From positions 4,269,930 through 4,333,929 of the forward strand of contig JASSKH010000007.1 in NCBI GenBank assembly GCA_031763025.1: DNA of 64,000 nucleotides. Reading direction: 5' to 3'. Source of the stretch: Macrocystis pyrifera. Its lineage: Eukaryota; Sar; Phaeophyceae; Laminariales; Laminariaceae. Of the stretch, positions 33,056 through 44,059 are shown in pieces; position 1 is the first letter of the stretch; each line of letters begins with the position of its first letter. The notes below the pieces were generated by a model. The model had not been told where the DNA came from, did not search any database, and worked only from the letters and a program-made list of their open reading frames with translations. The position numbers and the translations under genes are program-made.

Positions 33056-36000
33056 TCAGCGATCCATGGCGGTGCCTCGAGATTCATCTACGTTTCGCTG
33101 GACCCCCCGTGCAAACGCGCTAGCCAAGTGAACTTGCAGACACCAAGAACCTCGTACAGCTCTCGTCGAAGTCGTGTAGCGCGCCGGAGAAAGAGGAAGC
33201 TTGCTCGGGTCGTCCAAACATCGAACCAAATATACTTCATCCGTTGGCGTAGTTGCGCTGATTTCCCGAATCACCACAGACCGTCGTCGCCCTTGTACCA
33301 AAATGGGCCCCGTTGGGAAGTACAGTTTTGCTGTATCGGCGAAGCCAATCGGCGTGCGATACGCAGCCATAGCCTGGTTCCAGAAACCGCTCGCCGTCAC
33401 TCCGAGAATGCTCCCGTTGTGCCGCGCCGACTCTCATTCGGCGGTACAGGCGGTTGGTTTGGCGGTGTTGGTTGGAGGTGCCGGCCCAGTAGCGCAAAAA
33501 TTCGTGGCGAGAAAGCTGAAGGTCCATTTCCCGTTCCCAGGATGGACGGGATAGTCCTGCTCAGTGCGTCTCGTACGTTACCGCGATGACGCCACCCCGA
33601 CCTCTAACCGATTGGTGTCCGATAATCTTTTCCACTTCGAGTCGTTCAAGAGGGGTCGAAACGTCGTCATCGGTGACGTGGTACGGCGGGGATTTCTTGG
33701 AGAAGTTGTTGAGCACGTACTGCAACCCCGCCGCAAAATACTTCGGCATGTCGCCACGGTCGTGAGGGTTGGCACAGGGCTTGCAGCGTTGAACTGATAC
33801 CCGCCGGCGAACCTCAGCGCCGGGCATTTCGGAAGGAAGATCTAAATACAGGAGCTTTGCTCCGAGAGGAGATCTGTCGCGGGTGTCCGCTGAGGAGCAG
33901 GGGCCAACTGCGAGGACTTTGTACGGGCCTGTCCAGCTGATTGAGAGTTTGGCCTTGAGGACCTTGGCGTCCGTGTCGGGTTTCGCACCATGGCGGATGG
34001 TGACCGCCGTATTGTACACCCACGCCCAGCCGACAACGTCAAATTTGGGGACTGGACGCAGAGCGTCGGCGAGGGCGAAGTTGCGGCGGTTCACGCGAAC
34101 AACAGTGAGGGCGTGGTGTTCGCGAACGATATCGTACGCGCGCTGCTGGCGGTCCGTCGCCATGTCGCAGTACGCAAGGTGGTCGCGGGCCAGGCTCTGG
34201 TGGCCGGCGACTCCAGCACGCTTGAAATCGTGAGAGGGAGGCGTGGCAGCCGACCCATATGTACCTCGTTGGGAGCCAAACCCGTGGCGGCGCTGACGGC
34301 ATTATTGTACGCAAATTCGACGTGAGGGAGCTGTTCATCCCAGTTGTTTTGGAGCTCGTTGACGACCATTGCCAGCATCTGGGCCATCGTGTAGTTTACA
34401 CGTTCCTTCCCACCGTTGCCGTTTGGGTGGTAGGAGCTGATCGCAATTTTTCGAACCCCGAGAAGCTGATATACGGCGTGCGAAAGCTTGGAGCACAACT
34501 AGAGGCCGTTGTCTGAGAGGATGCTGCGCCGGCACCCCCAGAGGGGGATATACCGGTTGACGAGAATATTAGCCGTGCTCTCAGCAGTGAACTCTGCCGC
34601 TGTGACGGCGTACATATCGGCTCGGCGACTGAAACGATCAGTGAAAAGCAAGATCTAGGTATTACCTCGAGGCGTCCCCAGGAGAGGGCCCAAATAGTCG
34701 ATGCTGACGGCGATGCCGGACCCTTCTGCCAAGGGCAACGTAATGGTGGGCCACCGGACCGTCTGCCGCGACGTTTTCCATGCTTGGCACTTCAAGCAGT
34801 TGCGTAACCACCACCGGGTGCAGATGTTCATACCGATCCACCAGTAGAAACGTTCGAGCATACGTAGGGTGCACGCGGTTCCTAGGTAGCAGGAAGCCGT
34901 GGAATGGCAAGCCTGCATGACCCAGGGGCGCATGAGCAGCGGAACACAAATGTGAATAGGCTCGTCGTTCAATAAACAGGCCGTACGACCCACCTGGCGT
35001 TGCGTATCCGACGCAGGGGGGGGGACGACTGTCGGACAAGTAGAACGATGCCCGCGTCGGTGGTGTACAAGCGGCCTTTGGTGGCCAGCTCTTGAACTTC
35101 CGAAAAGGGGGGCACTGGTGGGAAGGGAAACACGACAAAAAGTCGTCTGGCAAAACTTCGGCCGGCCAAGCGCTATGTAGCGCATGGCGGTACTGCACGC
35201 GGGCTCGGCCTGTTGTTCCCGAGTCCAGTCGGCGTGCGAATAGCGCGCGGCGGAATCACCGAAGTGAAATTCGGCTGCTGCGCCGAGAGCGTCCAAAACG
35301 GTAATGTTGACGGGCGGTACGTCAATCGGCAGCGGAAGCCGTAAAAGAGGAGTCCCCACGGGCTCGGCGCGGTCGCGGTCAGACGGGATGGGTGCCGTCG
35401 GGATCGGCGAGGCGGCAGGAGCCGGGGCCAATACGACGGAGTCGGGCGGTCGCGGCTGTGAGGCTCGCGGTGGGGTGACAGCTCGCGGGGCGGGTGGTGT
35501 AGGGGCCCCGCCGGGCCCGAAGCCATAATAAACAGCAGGCGGCGCGGTGTCAGCGGCAACGGCTGTTCGTCGGCGCGTCCGAGAAGAGATGCGGCCTGAA
35601 GGCGGCAAGATGTTCAGAGGCGCCGAGTTGCCAGGCGGCAAAGGGGGAGACGCGGCCGGCCCAGTGATCACGGCGGAATCCTCTCTCTGTAGTGTGCTCG
35701 TCGGGAGAGGAGCGCGCTGGGCGACAATCGTCGCTGCAGCGGGGGCTTCTGCAGAGCCCTGATCGCTCCCGGAGGGTACGACCAAAACCCAAGCGAAAAC
35801 AGAGTTGGCGGCGGGGGAAAAAACCCAAAAGCCAGGACGGCGATCGACGGTGGCAACGGAAGCAGATACACGAGCGACGAATCTCCCCGAAGGAGCAGAG
35901 AAGTCGTCAATCCTCATACGTGGTCCGTGTGCGCGAAAATCGCGAAACTCCGAAGAGGTGAAACGCAGCCCACCCAAGACGACACTTTCACTGTGGGGCA

Positions 36001-36259
36001 CCAGCCCACCCAAACCAACACCAGGGGTCGGCGAAGAGCGAGTGCGAAGCACGCAGGCTCGGATAAGGAAGATACCACCGTACTCGACGGGGTTGAGGCA
36101 GCTAGACCCACTGCGATCGTGTTCTGTGGCGGGCTCCGACAAACGGGAGAGAAGATCAACATTTCCGTTGGCGCTGCCTTTGCGGTACTCGAGGGTGTAG
36201 TCGAACGCGGTGAGAAACTCGAGCTTTGTTCCTCTCGTGCGCGCGGAGACTGAGACCAA
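33056..36259 (-). pseudogene. Ty3/gypsy pol remnant: RNase H end, integrase, C-terminal tail
   Basis: The frame opens in the end of RNase H (LEYRKGSANGNVDLLSRL), so reverse transcriptase and everything before it is missing. About 300 residues of Pro/Ala-rich linker follow. The integrase zinc region (ACHSTASCYLG...CLKCQ, 34,910-34,785) has Tyr where the second His is expected. The catalytic residues are visible: Asp in VSIDYLGPL (34,699), Asp in ILSDNG, Glu in GGKERVN. Two in-frame TAG codons (34,655 and 34,499) and a one-base frameshift near 34,220 break the frame. The C-terminal part (34,163-33,561) holds VGWAWVYNTAVTIRHGAK and ends RGRGGVIAVTYETH. A further tail in other frames runs to 33,056. 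The plus copy at 41.7-42.8 kb matches this end closely. Confidence 0.85.
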
Positions 36260-36395
36260 GCTCGTGCCCCTGAGGAAAACCCCTGGTTTTCCACCTAAGA
36301 TACGCCTTCCAAGTACTACAAATACGTTCCCAGTGCTTGAATCCAGGTAATTACCGGGCTTTCAACCTCATTGAAGGTAGTATCATAACACTAAT
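36232..36395 (-). mobile_element. Partial gypsy LTR joined to the RNase H remnant
   Basis: CGCGCGGAGACTGAGACC through TATCATAACACTA matches 32,293-32,450 in the same direction. It stops abruptly at both sides: at RNase H sequence on the left, and at unrelated DNA (ATAGGTGCGG) on the right. It looks like the remains of the 5' LTR after an internal deletion. Confidence 0.65.
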
Positions 36396-36508
36396 AGGTG
36401 CGGTGGAAATTTTGAGTGTTGGACGAACGCACGCTCGCTCATGAGAGAGATTGCTCACATTATCCCGAACTCAACATATATATACATCCAGCTTCCAGGC
36501 CTTTTATA

Positions 36509-37369
36509 TGCTGTTTTTCAGAGGTGGGGAGGGTATCCTGTTTTTTTTGCTTGGGCCGGGTTGGGGATGGTTTTTGCGTGTGTTGACCTGCCGACCCTTC
36601 CCGCTCAGTGTCGAGGCTGGTCAGGGTAATCGAACCACTCATTTTGTGGCACAGGACACGTTTCAGGAATGTTGGTCTGGGTTTAGGTGTTTTTTTGGCA
36701 TATTCCGTGTTATTTTCCTTCTCGTCCTGCCGACCCCCCCGCTCGGGAGCTGGGGGCGACCTGGATAAAATTGACACCGAATACTGGGTCACAGGACCGT
36801 CTCGATTTTTGTGTCAACTTTTCGCTTTCCCGTAGACACTTTCGCGCCCCACCCCCTTTGCGGGTGGCATGGCGATGGCTTTCGTTGACGATCTATTCCG
36901 CCCCTTACGGCTAGGCTTTTTCCTTTCTTTCTTTTTTTGGCGTACCTTGCCGGCGTCGTAACCTTGCCGTTCAGAGGTGTGGGAGTGGGTTTTGAGGAGC
37001 CGCATCTTCGACTCATGTTCTAGCGGAACCGGGGCTTCCACGAATTTCCCGTAATTCCGCATGTACGGCTCATCAGAGTGGGCTAGTGTTATGGTACTAC
37101 TTTGAATGAGGCTGGAAGCCCGGTAGTTACCTGGGTTCAGGTATTGGGGTCGTATTTGTAGTACTTGGGAGGCGTATCTTAGATGGAAAACCGGGAGTTT
37201 TCCCAGCGAGGCATGAGCCTTGCTCTCAGTCTCTCATCGTGCACGAAAGGAACAAAGCTGCTCTTCTTCTATCTCTAAGCAAACAACACATGTGAGTCCC
37301 ACCGAGTACTTGCTCAACAGGCAAACCTATAACAAGAGGTACAAAGTGTCCCGAACTTTGAACTTAACA
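36509..37369 (+). mobile_element. Ty3/gypsy 5' LTR of the plus-strand copy
   Basis: About 861 bp, starting TGCTGTTTTTC and ending CTTAACA, the reverse of the LTR at 32,171-32,994. It is immediately followed by a TGG-initiated sequence suited to a primer binding site. Orientation agrees with the NADAR-protease and integrase remnants downstream. Confidence 0.65.
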
Positions 37370-37387
37370 TGGGGGGGTGACAGACCC
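37370..37387 (+). promoter_or_regulatory. Probable primer binding site of the plus-strand gypsy copy
   Basis: TGGGGGGGTGACAGACC begins at the first base after the LTR end CA and starts with TGG, complementary to a tRNA 3' CCA. The tRNA was not identified. Confidence 0.4.
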
Positions 37388-37832
37388 CGCACTCGCCCAT
37401 GAATAGCGTGGCTATAATACAAGGGGCTTGTACGACACAGCTGTTGTTGGAGCCGAGACCCCAAAAAACAGAGCAACTCCACAGCAGCTGCATGCAGCAG
37501 TAGAATCCTATTTAGTATAGGAGCAGCTGCTGTCGGGTACGTAATTCGTGTCGAAACGGGGGGTATAATATGACGGCTTATCCCACGGTGGTAGAGGTTA
37601 CACGTTGGGGCTCAATATTTTCTTAACGGTTGAGCTCCTCAAGTGAAAATTATTATAAGTACATATTCCGGATAGTACCACGATACTTTCACTTACAATA
37701 GTATTTGTCCTACTGTAGGACTATTACAGAGGACGTATAGTAGAACAAACAGGACCGATCATACACACAAAAATGTTGTAAGGTTTAGATTCGGCAAGAG
37801 AGGTACCCAAGATTACTGCACGCTGCACGCAC
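37388..37832. other. Untranslated leader between primer site and NADAR domain
   Basis: No gag-like or zinc-knuckle sequence is seen. A MITE-like half arm (CTATTACAGAGGACGTATAG) sits at about 37,719. Confidence 0.4.
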
Positions 37833-38300
37833 GACATCGTGTTCTTCTGGCAACCCCCCTCTTGCTTTCGCAATAGACGCCTTCCCGTTTTTACGGTTGA
37901 AAGCATCTCTTATTCCTGCCGCGAACAGTTCTAAGCTGCGGAAAAGAGCCGCCTCCTCAAAGGCCATCAGACTCTACAACACATCATGCGCGTGTCTGAC
38001 CCTCGCCTGCACAAGCAATATGGACGAGAAGTCCGTAATTTCGATCTCGCTGTGTGGGAACACGAGCGAGAAATTATCGTGCTTGTCGGCTCCTACGCTA
38101 AGTTTGCTCAAAACCCGGCCATGCGAACCCATCTCTTGGGCACAGGTGACAAACGTCTTGCGAAAGCTAGCCCTTTCGACCTCATATGGGGCATCGGATA
38201 CTGGGCCGACGCTACTCCTGCACGCCAGCCGCCACAATGGCGCGACTCAAATTTTATGGGCAAGGCTCTTCACAACGTGCGACATATCTTCCGCAAACGC
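37833..38300 (+). pseudogene. NADAR domain inside the gypsy element, one in-frame stop
   Basis: NADAR (YbiA-like, formerly DUF1768) proteins are N-glycosidases of the NAD/ADP-ribose and riboflavin-intermediate kind; some remove ADP-ribose from guanine bases. The plus frame reads IVFFWQPPS, FTVESISYSCREQF, then TAA (37,932), AAEKSRLL, FAQNPAMRTHLLGTGDKRLA, KASPFDLIWGIGYWADA, PQWRDSNFMGKALHNVR. These are the family's opening FW..P..F, VDGxxYxSxEQF, the FxQNPxLRxxLLxTGDxxLxEASPxDxxWGIG centre and the NxLGxALMxVR end, with normal spacing over about 155 residues. The stop replaces one residue of the EQF-x-AAEK helix. The domain sits between LTR and protease on the same strand, so it was probably part of the element's polyprotein; a captured host gene is the alternative. 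Confidence 0.75.
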
Positions 38301-38353
38301 GCGCCGCCACCGACGCGCCACCAATTATGGTCTCCTCTGAGCACCTCGCCCTC

Positions 38354-38462
38354 TGTTACGGAGGACCATAGTAAACAGGACCAAATATTATTAGTAAAAA
38401 TTGGCAAATATATAGGTTTTTGTGTGTACCGTAGGTCCTATTAACTATGGCTCCCCGTAATA
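38354..38462. mobile_element. 110 bp palindromic MITE inside the gypsy element
   Basis: TGTTACGGAGGACCATAG to ACTATGGCTCCCCGTAATAG, inserted between the NADAR and protease regions. Confidence 0.85.
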
Positions 38463-39622
38463 GTAGAGATCGCATTTTCGAAGTTGACCCTCGACGCGAC
38501 AGCGACTGTGCCCAAGTGACACGCCTGCAGCCGCCCCCCCTGTCGGGATATCCCGACTATCCTCCAAACGTGCCATCGGACCACGGCCGCGACGTTCTCG
38601 AGGTAATATCTGCCGCCCGCTGCGGTCAGCACCCCCCCTTGCTCGCCGATCAAGGGCCTCGTCTTGTTGCTGGTGCAGTAACAATGGACGACTCTTCCTT
38701 CACCGCCAAAATCAAGGTCCACAGTGGCCTAGCTACTCTGCAGCTTGGATGTGTCGCCCTCTTGGATGCGGGCTCGCCGTTGACCTTCATTAACACCCAC
38801 GAGTTCGGCAGCATGGAGCACGTGGGTGCTGCCTCTGCCACCGGCGAACGACACACCCCTCCCAGGTCGTGGGGCGGCTTTGGTCTATCCTCGCCTCTTG
38901 AGACCTCCGTTACCGTACGCTTAAGCGTGCAGTTTTCCCGACGAAAAACTAACTGAATCACTCGCCGTATGGGCATACGTCGTCCCATCTGAAGCTATGC
39001 AACACGACGTGCTACTCGGACGCGACAGCTGGATGCGGTTCCAGGACCGCTCCTACGGTACGATAGCTTCCTGCCCGAGGACTGATAGGGTTCTCGGCAA
39101 GCTCACGCTGTCGCCCCCGAGACTACAGGCGCAACAGCGTTTGTTCCCGACTCTTTGGTTCACCCTGAGAGCTTCCACCTACTCTATGCGGGTGACACCG
39201 GCATCACCTTGGCCCGCGACCATTGAGTTGTTCATGTCGATTTAGTTCGTAGTAACGGTGTCCCTACCCTCGCCGGTTGCTACCTGGTCAACATGCTGCA
39301 CGCGGCCACTGATTTTTCCACGGAAGAACGCCTTGTGGAAAATGGTCGCCGGCTCACCCCATCAGCCGGCGTCGCGGATCTAAACCCAGGTCCCTTGATT
39401 GGCACCTCCTCTAGCCCGCTGTTACGCGTACCCCTGAAAGCTGTCCTGTCCGACGCTCCGGCTCCTTCTTCACGTCCTCACGACTTGGACGCCCATCACC
39501 TCTCAGTTCCAGGTCCAGTCTCCGCTGGTTCCATGGGCGAGGACCGGCGCTCACCACCACAGTGCCTGGATCCCTTCGTCCACAATCTGCGAGACGAGAC
39601 AGCGCCGACACGCGAAGAATCC
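38463..39622 (+). pseudogene. Ty3/gypsy aspartic protease region, frameshifted
   Basis: A spacer rich in Pro leads to IKVHSGLATLQ and CVALLDAGSPLTFINT. The catalytic triad reads Asp-Ala-Gly (Asp codon at 38,765) where retropepsins usually have DTG or DSG. Near 38,945 the frame shifts; the next frame gives DVLLGRDSWMRF, the usual flap-following IxGxD-type motif. Another shift near 39,235 leads to the frame of 39,293-39,622 (LVNMLHAATDFSTEERL), a linker before the expected reverse transcriptase. That domain is absent, and the frame is interrupted at 39,623 by a transposon. Confidence 0.75.
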
Positions 39623-41526
39623 ACACCTCGGATAACGTACCACTCGGATAACACTTATCTACGTAATGGGGCCTAACAGAGGAACGTTGTAACGTACTAA
39701 CACAGTGTTAGCACTAGAGGGGCGATCACGGTAATGCGGTAACGCAGTGTTAACTGGAAACCCACGAACGTGCACGAGCCTTAACGTTATGTTGCTGCTC
39801 GCTCTCGTCCAGCTCTGGTACAGCAGTAACATTATGTTATGCCGTGATCAGTCCTTCAACTAACACCGTAACACAGTGTTAGGCTTTGACCAAACACGTA
39901 CATTATCACTCTAACATGCCCAGATCGATATCCGCATATATACTAGCACGATAACATAAAGTTATTGTCGACGCAGCGTTAGACGTAACACACTAACATA
40001 GTGTTACCTTTAGGAGGAGTGCTATACATAACACCCTAACATAACGTTACCATGTTCGCCAGCACTACTAACACATAACCATGTGTTACAGATAACACAC
40101 TAACGTAACATAACGCAATGGCCAACACTACTAACACTACGTTATCTGGATCCCCCATCTGATTGCCTTAGGCTCGGATAACGTAACACTTAACGTACGT
40201 TAGGTACGTTAGAATCTTAGCCGGCCTATACGTAATATTATGTTAGGATGTTAGCCTAAATGCGGAACTCTCTGTAACATTATGTTACGGTGTTACCGTC
40301 AGTAAAGATCTGATGGTAACATTCCGCTACCGTGTTACCATAAAAATCAATCCGGGTCTAACTTTATTTTACTGAGTTGCCGTTGGGGCCGAAGTCGTTC
40401 TAACGTAATGTTACTACGTTACCCTTTGGATCTTCCCGAGATCTAACATTTGTTACCTGTGTTAGTGGTAAAGCGTACGTGTAGGAGTAACATAACGTAG
40501 CCGTGTTATCTAATTTCGCCGACATCCCAGTAGGGGATACCTGAAAACATATCCCCGGGGGAGAGGATAGCATGGCACCTCCGGTAAAAAAAAAAAACGC
40601 CTCCATATTTTAAAAACCCAAAACAGGGGGATATTTAGGAGGGATCCCCGCAAAAAAAACGTCTCATTTTTTCTGGAAACCCCGCCAGTACGTTATCCAC
40701 CTACAACACAGTACGCTATCTATCTATAACGTAATCTGCACACTCACACGTACGAGTTAACACGGCAGTAACATATTGTTGATGTTAGATTGGGGGTGTA
40801 CGTTATCTGCTAACTTGTGTCACTACATACATTGCATACGAGTTAACACATTAACAGAATGCTAATGTTTTATCGATCATATACGTTATCCGTTTGACGT
40901 ATGTCATGCTATGGGAGCAAGTCTTCCGTAATACCCTCACGTATCGTCGCTCGATACGGACCGCTGCTGCGGCTGATACGGTAACATAATATTAACGTTG
41001 TATTGACCATATACGCCATCCCTCGTGTGTTACGATTGCCACTAGGAATTTCACTATCACGTTAAACATAGTGTTATGTACGCGTTTATTTGGCCGTGTA
41101 CGTTATCTGTCGAAAGGGCGTTACGGTAGCGAGTAAGAATCCCATTGACACACTAACATAACGTTACTCGCTACAGGTTGATGTCGCTAACACGGTAACA
41201 TAATGTCAACGTTTAATTGACCATGTACGTTATGCCTTCAACGTGTGTTACGATAGCCACCAGGAATTCCGCTAACACGCTAACATAGTGGTACTCGCTA
41301 TGGACTGCATACCCTAACACCGTAACACATATACTGCGGTCAGTACGGGATCAAGGTAACACTCTAACATAATGTTACGCGATCGCCCGCCAATATTGTA
41401 ACACACTAACACTACGTTATCACAAAATCCAGAAAGTTGTTAACGTAGTAACGTAATGTTAAGTTTTTTTTTTCGCTGACGCCTAACATTAACATAAAAC
41501 GTTAAGTGTTACGTTATCCGAGGTGT
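39623..41526. mobile_element. 1,904 bp TIR element with palindrome-packed interior, nested in gypsy
   Basis: Ends ACACCTCGGATAACGTA and TACGTTATCCGAGGTGT form a perfect 17 bp inverted repeat. They are flanked by identical 10 bp copies CGAAGAATCC (39,613-39,622 and 41,527-41,536). A 9-11 bp duplication suggests a Mutator-like relative, but the class is inferred. No transposase frame is present. The interior holds about 25 diverged copies of TAACAC-NN-TAACATAATGTTA, spaced 40-90 bp. They point forward in the left third (to about 40,150), reversed in the middle (40,190-40,510) and forward again from about 40,740. It interrupts the gypsy linker frame exactly; one target copy keeps that frame. Confidence 0.85.
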
Positions 41527-42757
41527 CGAAGAATCCGCGGCCTCTTCGGCTCCGCCTGTCGACCGCTCCCCTTCACCTGCCCTGCTCGAACGAGTGCGCA
41601 CCGACCAACGCACGAGTTTTTCAGCAAGTATGGACTCGCTTATCGTCGCATATGCGTGAATTCGCATTTGAATTGCGTGGTCTCGGTTGGACGCTCACCG
41701 TCATCACCCAGTTGGGAGATGTCCTACAACTCAACGCCCTACCTACACCATCGGGGACTGGGTATGGTTTTACAACACCGCTGCCACCATTCGCCAGGGC
41801 GCGAAATCTGGCTCAGACGCCAAGGTTCTCGAGGCGAAGCTATCGATCAACTGGACGGGTCCTTTCAAGATATTAGCTGTTGGCCCCGCGCCCTCCGACT
41901 CGACGCCGGATGGCCGCCCTTTAGCCGCCAAATTGTTATACTTGGACCTTCCTAACGACATGTCGGGCGCTGACGCTCACTGTCGCGTGTCGATAGCCAG
42001 CTGCAAACCTTGCACCAACCCACATGGCACAACCGACCTCCCCCGATACCGTCTCGCTGGACTAACGCAATACGTCCTCAACAACCATGCCACTAAGTCC
42101 CCCCCCTTCCACGTCACCGCCGACGACGTTTCGGTTCCCATTGAGAGTTTGGAGGTCGACAAGATTTCCAACCATCGGTCAGAACGAGGCCGGGGCGGAG
42201 TCATCGCCGTTCTCTACGAAACACACTGAAAAGGCCTCCTCCGGCCGTCTTGAGAACGCGAATCGGACCTCCTTCACTCTCGACAACACATCCTCAACTA
42301 CTGGGCCGGCGCGCCCCTACAACTTCGACAGACAAACAGGGCGTACCGCTGTATGCATGCGCGTGGGTGCCGCTCAACGCGAGCTCGCCCGCGACAAGGG
42401 CGCCCGTTTTCTGCCTCCTGGATACAGCTACGTCAACCAGCAAACGTGGACTCCCCGGTTCAGCGGCACCACCTTGCCTATCGGCGCTCACTTTTGGTAC
42501 ACAAGGGTCAAGATCATCTTTCGTGGCTCGGAAAAATTTCCGGGCACGCTTCAACTCCTGGACAGTATGTAGTTTGCTTCTTGGACGACCCCGGACCGGT
42601 CAAGCTCACGCTATCTTCCGCTCGGTGTACTACGGCTCTTGGAACCGTTCGCGGCTCGTGGTGTCTGCAAGTGCACCAAGGAAGTTTGCTCATGCGTGGT
42701 ATTGTGCGCAACGTCGGCCAGTCCCGCGGAGCTGAATTAGCAGGCTCTGCCGACTAA
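41527..42757 (+). pseudogene. Ty3/gypsy integrase C-terminal region and tail, broken
   Basis: After the target duplication a short frame continues to a stop at about 41,660. Then IGDWVWFYNTAATIRQGAK, INWTGPFKILAVGP and RGRGGVIAVLYETH repeat the integrase C-terminal half of the minus copy, with clear amino-acid similarity. A further tail (MRVGAAQRELARDKGARFLP; VRGSWCLQVHQ) matches 33,527-33,056 on the minus strand. Reverse transcriptase, RNase H and the integrase core are missing, so this copy suffered an internal deletion before or independently of the transposon insertion. Confidence 0.8.
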
Positions 42758-43849
42758 AACACGTCCCCGTAGCGAATTTTAGTTTTCGCATGCGTGTCTT
42801 CTGTAGTCACCGGGGCTAGGGTTGGTATCGTGTCACTATTTTGGCGGTTTCTTTGATTTGTTGTGATGTAGGTGTACTGTTTGTTTGACTTTCCACGAAC
42901 TCCCCAGTCGTTTACCTGCTTTCACGGCAACCGACTGCTGAGTTCTTGCACCGATTGGTCTTACGATTAGATTAACTTCTGCCTCCTTGCCATCAGGTCG
43001 CTCGTCTCTTGCGTTCCGAATCTACGATTGTTTTTCGCCCCCTTTTCGAGAGCGGCGGAAACGTCTGTTCGCTTCGTGATTCCTTCTCGCGATCTATTTC
43101 GATTCTTCAGGACCAGCGTGATCAGTCGTACCAGTTTTTTTTTTTTGTTCTTGTCTTGTATCCCTTATTCTTTCTGTGGTTTTCCCGAGGCCAGGTTCGT
43201 GAGCGTTTTATACGCATCTTACAGCTTGCCCTAGGCTTAGGTCTGACTCATTTGCCGTTCGTGCGTTCCCCCTCCGCCTTCCTAATATCCCCAAGCAGGC
43301 CGAGATGATACATTTCGTTCTTCAGCGACAGCTTACATTCCGCCCTTTCCCGCGCGATCTAGCATAGGCCGTGACGATGTCTGCTGTTTGTATGTTTCGT
43401 GTTTTAGCGCGCTCAAAGTCGACGAACTCTCGCACGGGTCCTCCCCGCCCTCTTTGTGTGGGATCGGGTCTGGACTGTCTTGGGTTCTCTCATGGCGTGA
43501 TTTCCCTTACTCCGACACTGTTCTCACTGTTCGAGTAAGCTCCGTCGCGCCAGTACATGTTCCGTTACGCTACCCCTCCGTTGGTGTTTCACATTTTCGA
43601 AGCACCTCGTGCCTTCGCAGTGGGTAGTGTAATATATTTTGTTTTCCTCCCTTTGTGTTTCGTTCTCAGGTACTTTCGAATGGTACATTGCTCGACTAGC
43701 CATAGCCTATGTCACCCCTGTTTACGCGAGCCACTCCGCTTCCTCGAATTTAGTTCCTCGATTTAGCGTCCGGGTAGTACTAGCTTGTTTTGCCAACTTT
43801 CGCGTACCCGTTTTTTTTCGGACTTTTTGTTGTCTGATTCGCAGCGTTC
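42758..43849. other. 3' region of the plus-strand gypsy copy, T-rich, no gene recognised
   Basis: Short T-rich frames only. It probably includes element 3' sequence and the diverged first part of the second LTR, whose start I could not fix. Confidence 0.35.
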
Positions 43850-44045
43850 ACGTGCTATCGGCTACAGCCTTGCAAGTTATAGGTGCGGGGGTGGGTTGTG
43901 AAGCGTCGCATCTTCGATCCATTCTCCAAAATTCTCCGGACTGGTTTGGTTCGTGCCTGATTTTTCTATAAATCTGCATATACGGCTCCTCGGGGTGGGC
44001 TAGCGTTATGGTATTCCCTCTCCCCCGTTGCGGTATTACGATTTG
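43850..44045 (+). mobile_element. Diverged 3' LTR segment of the plus-strand gypsy copy
   Basis: GGTGCGGGGGTGGGTTGTGA, CGCATCTTCGATCCATTCT and GGGTGGGCTAGCGTTATGGT match the LTR at 36,970-37,100. On the minus strand it encodes ITLAHPEEPYMQIY, as the other LTRs encode ITLAHSDKPYMQNY. It is much more diverged than the other LTR copies. Confidence 0.5.
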
Positions 44046-44059
44046 TAGCAAGCGCCCCC

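Noticed and set aside
38650-38988. 112-residue minus-strand frame
   Set aside because: Antisense shadow of the gypsy protease region.
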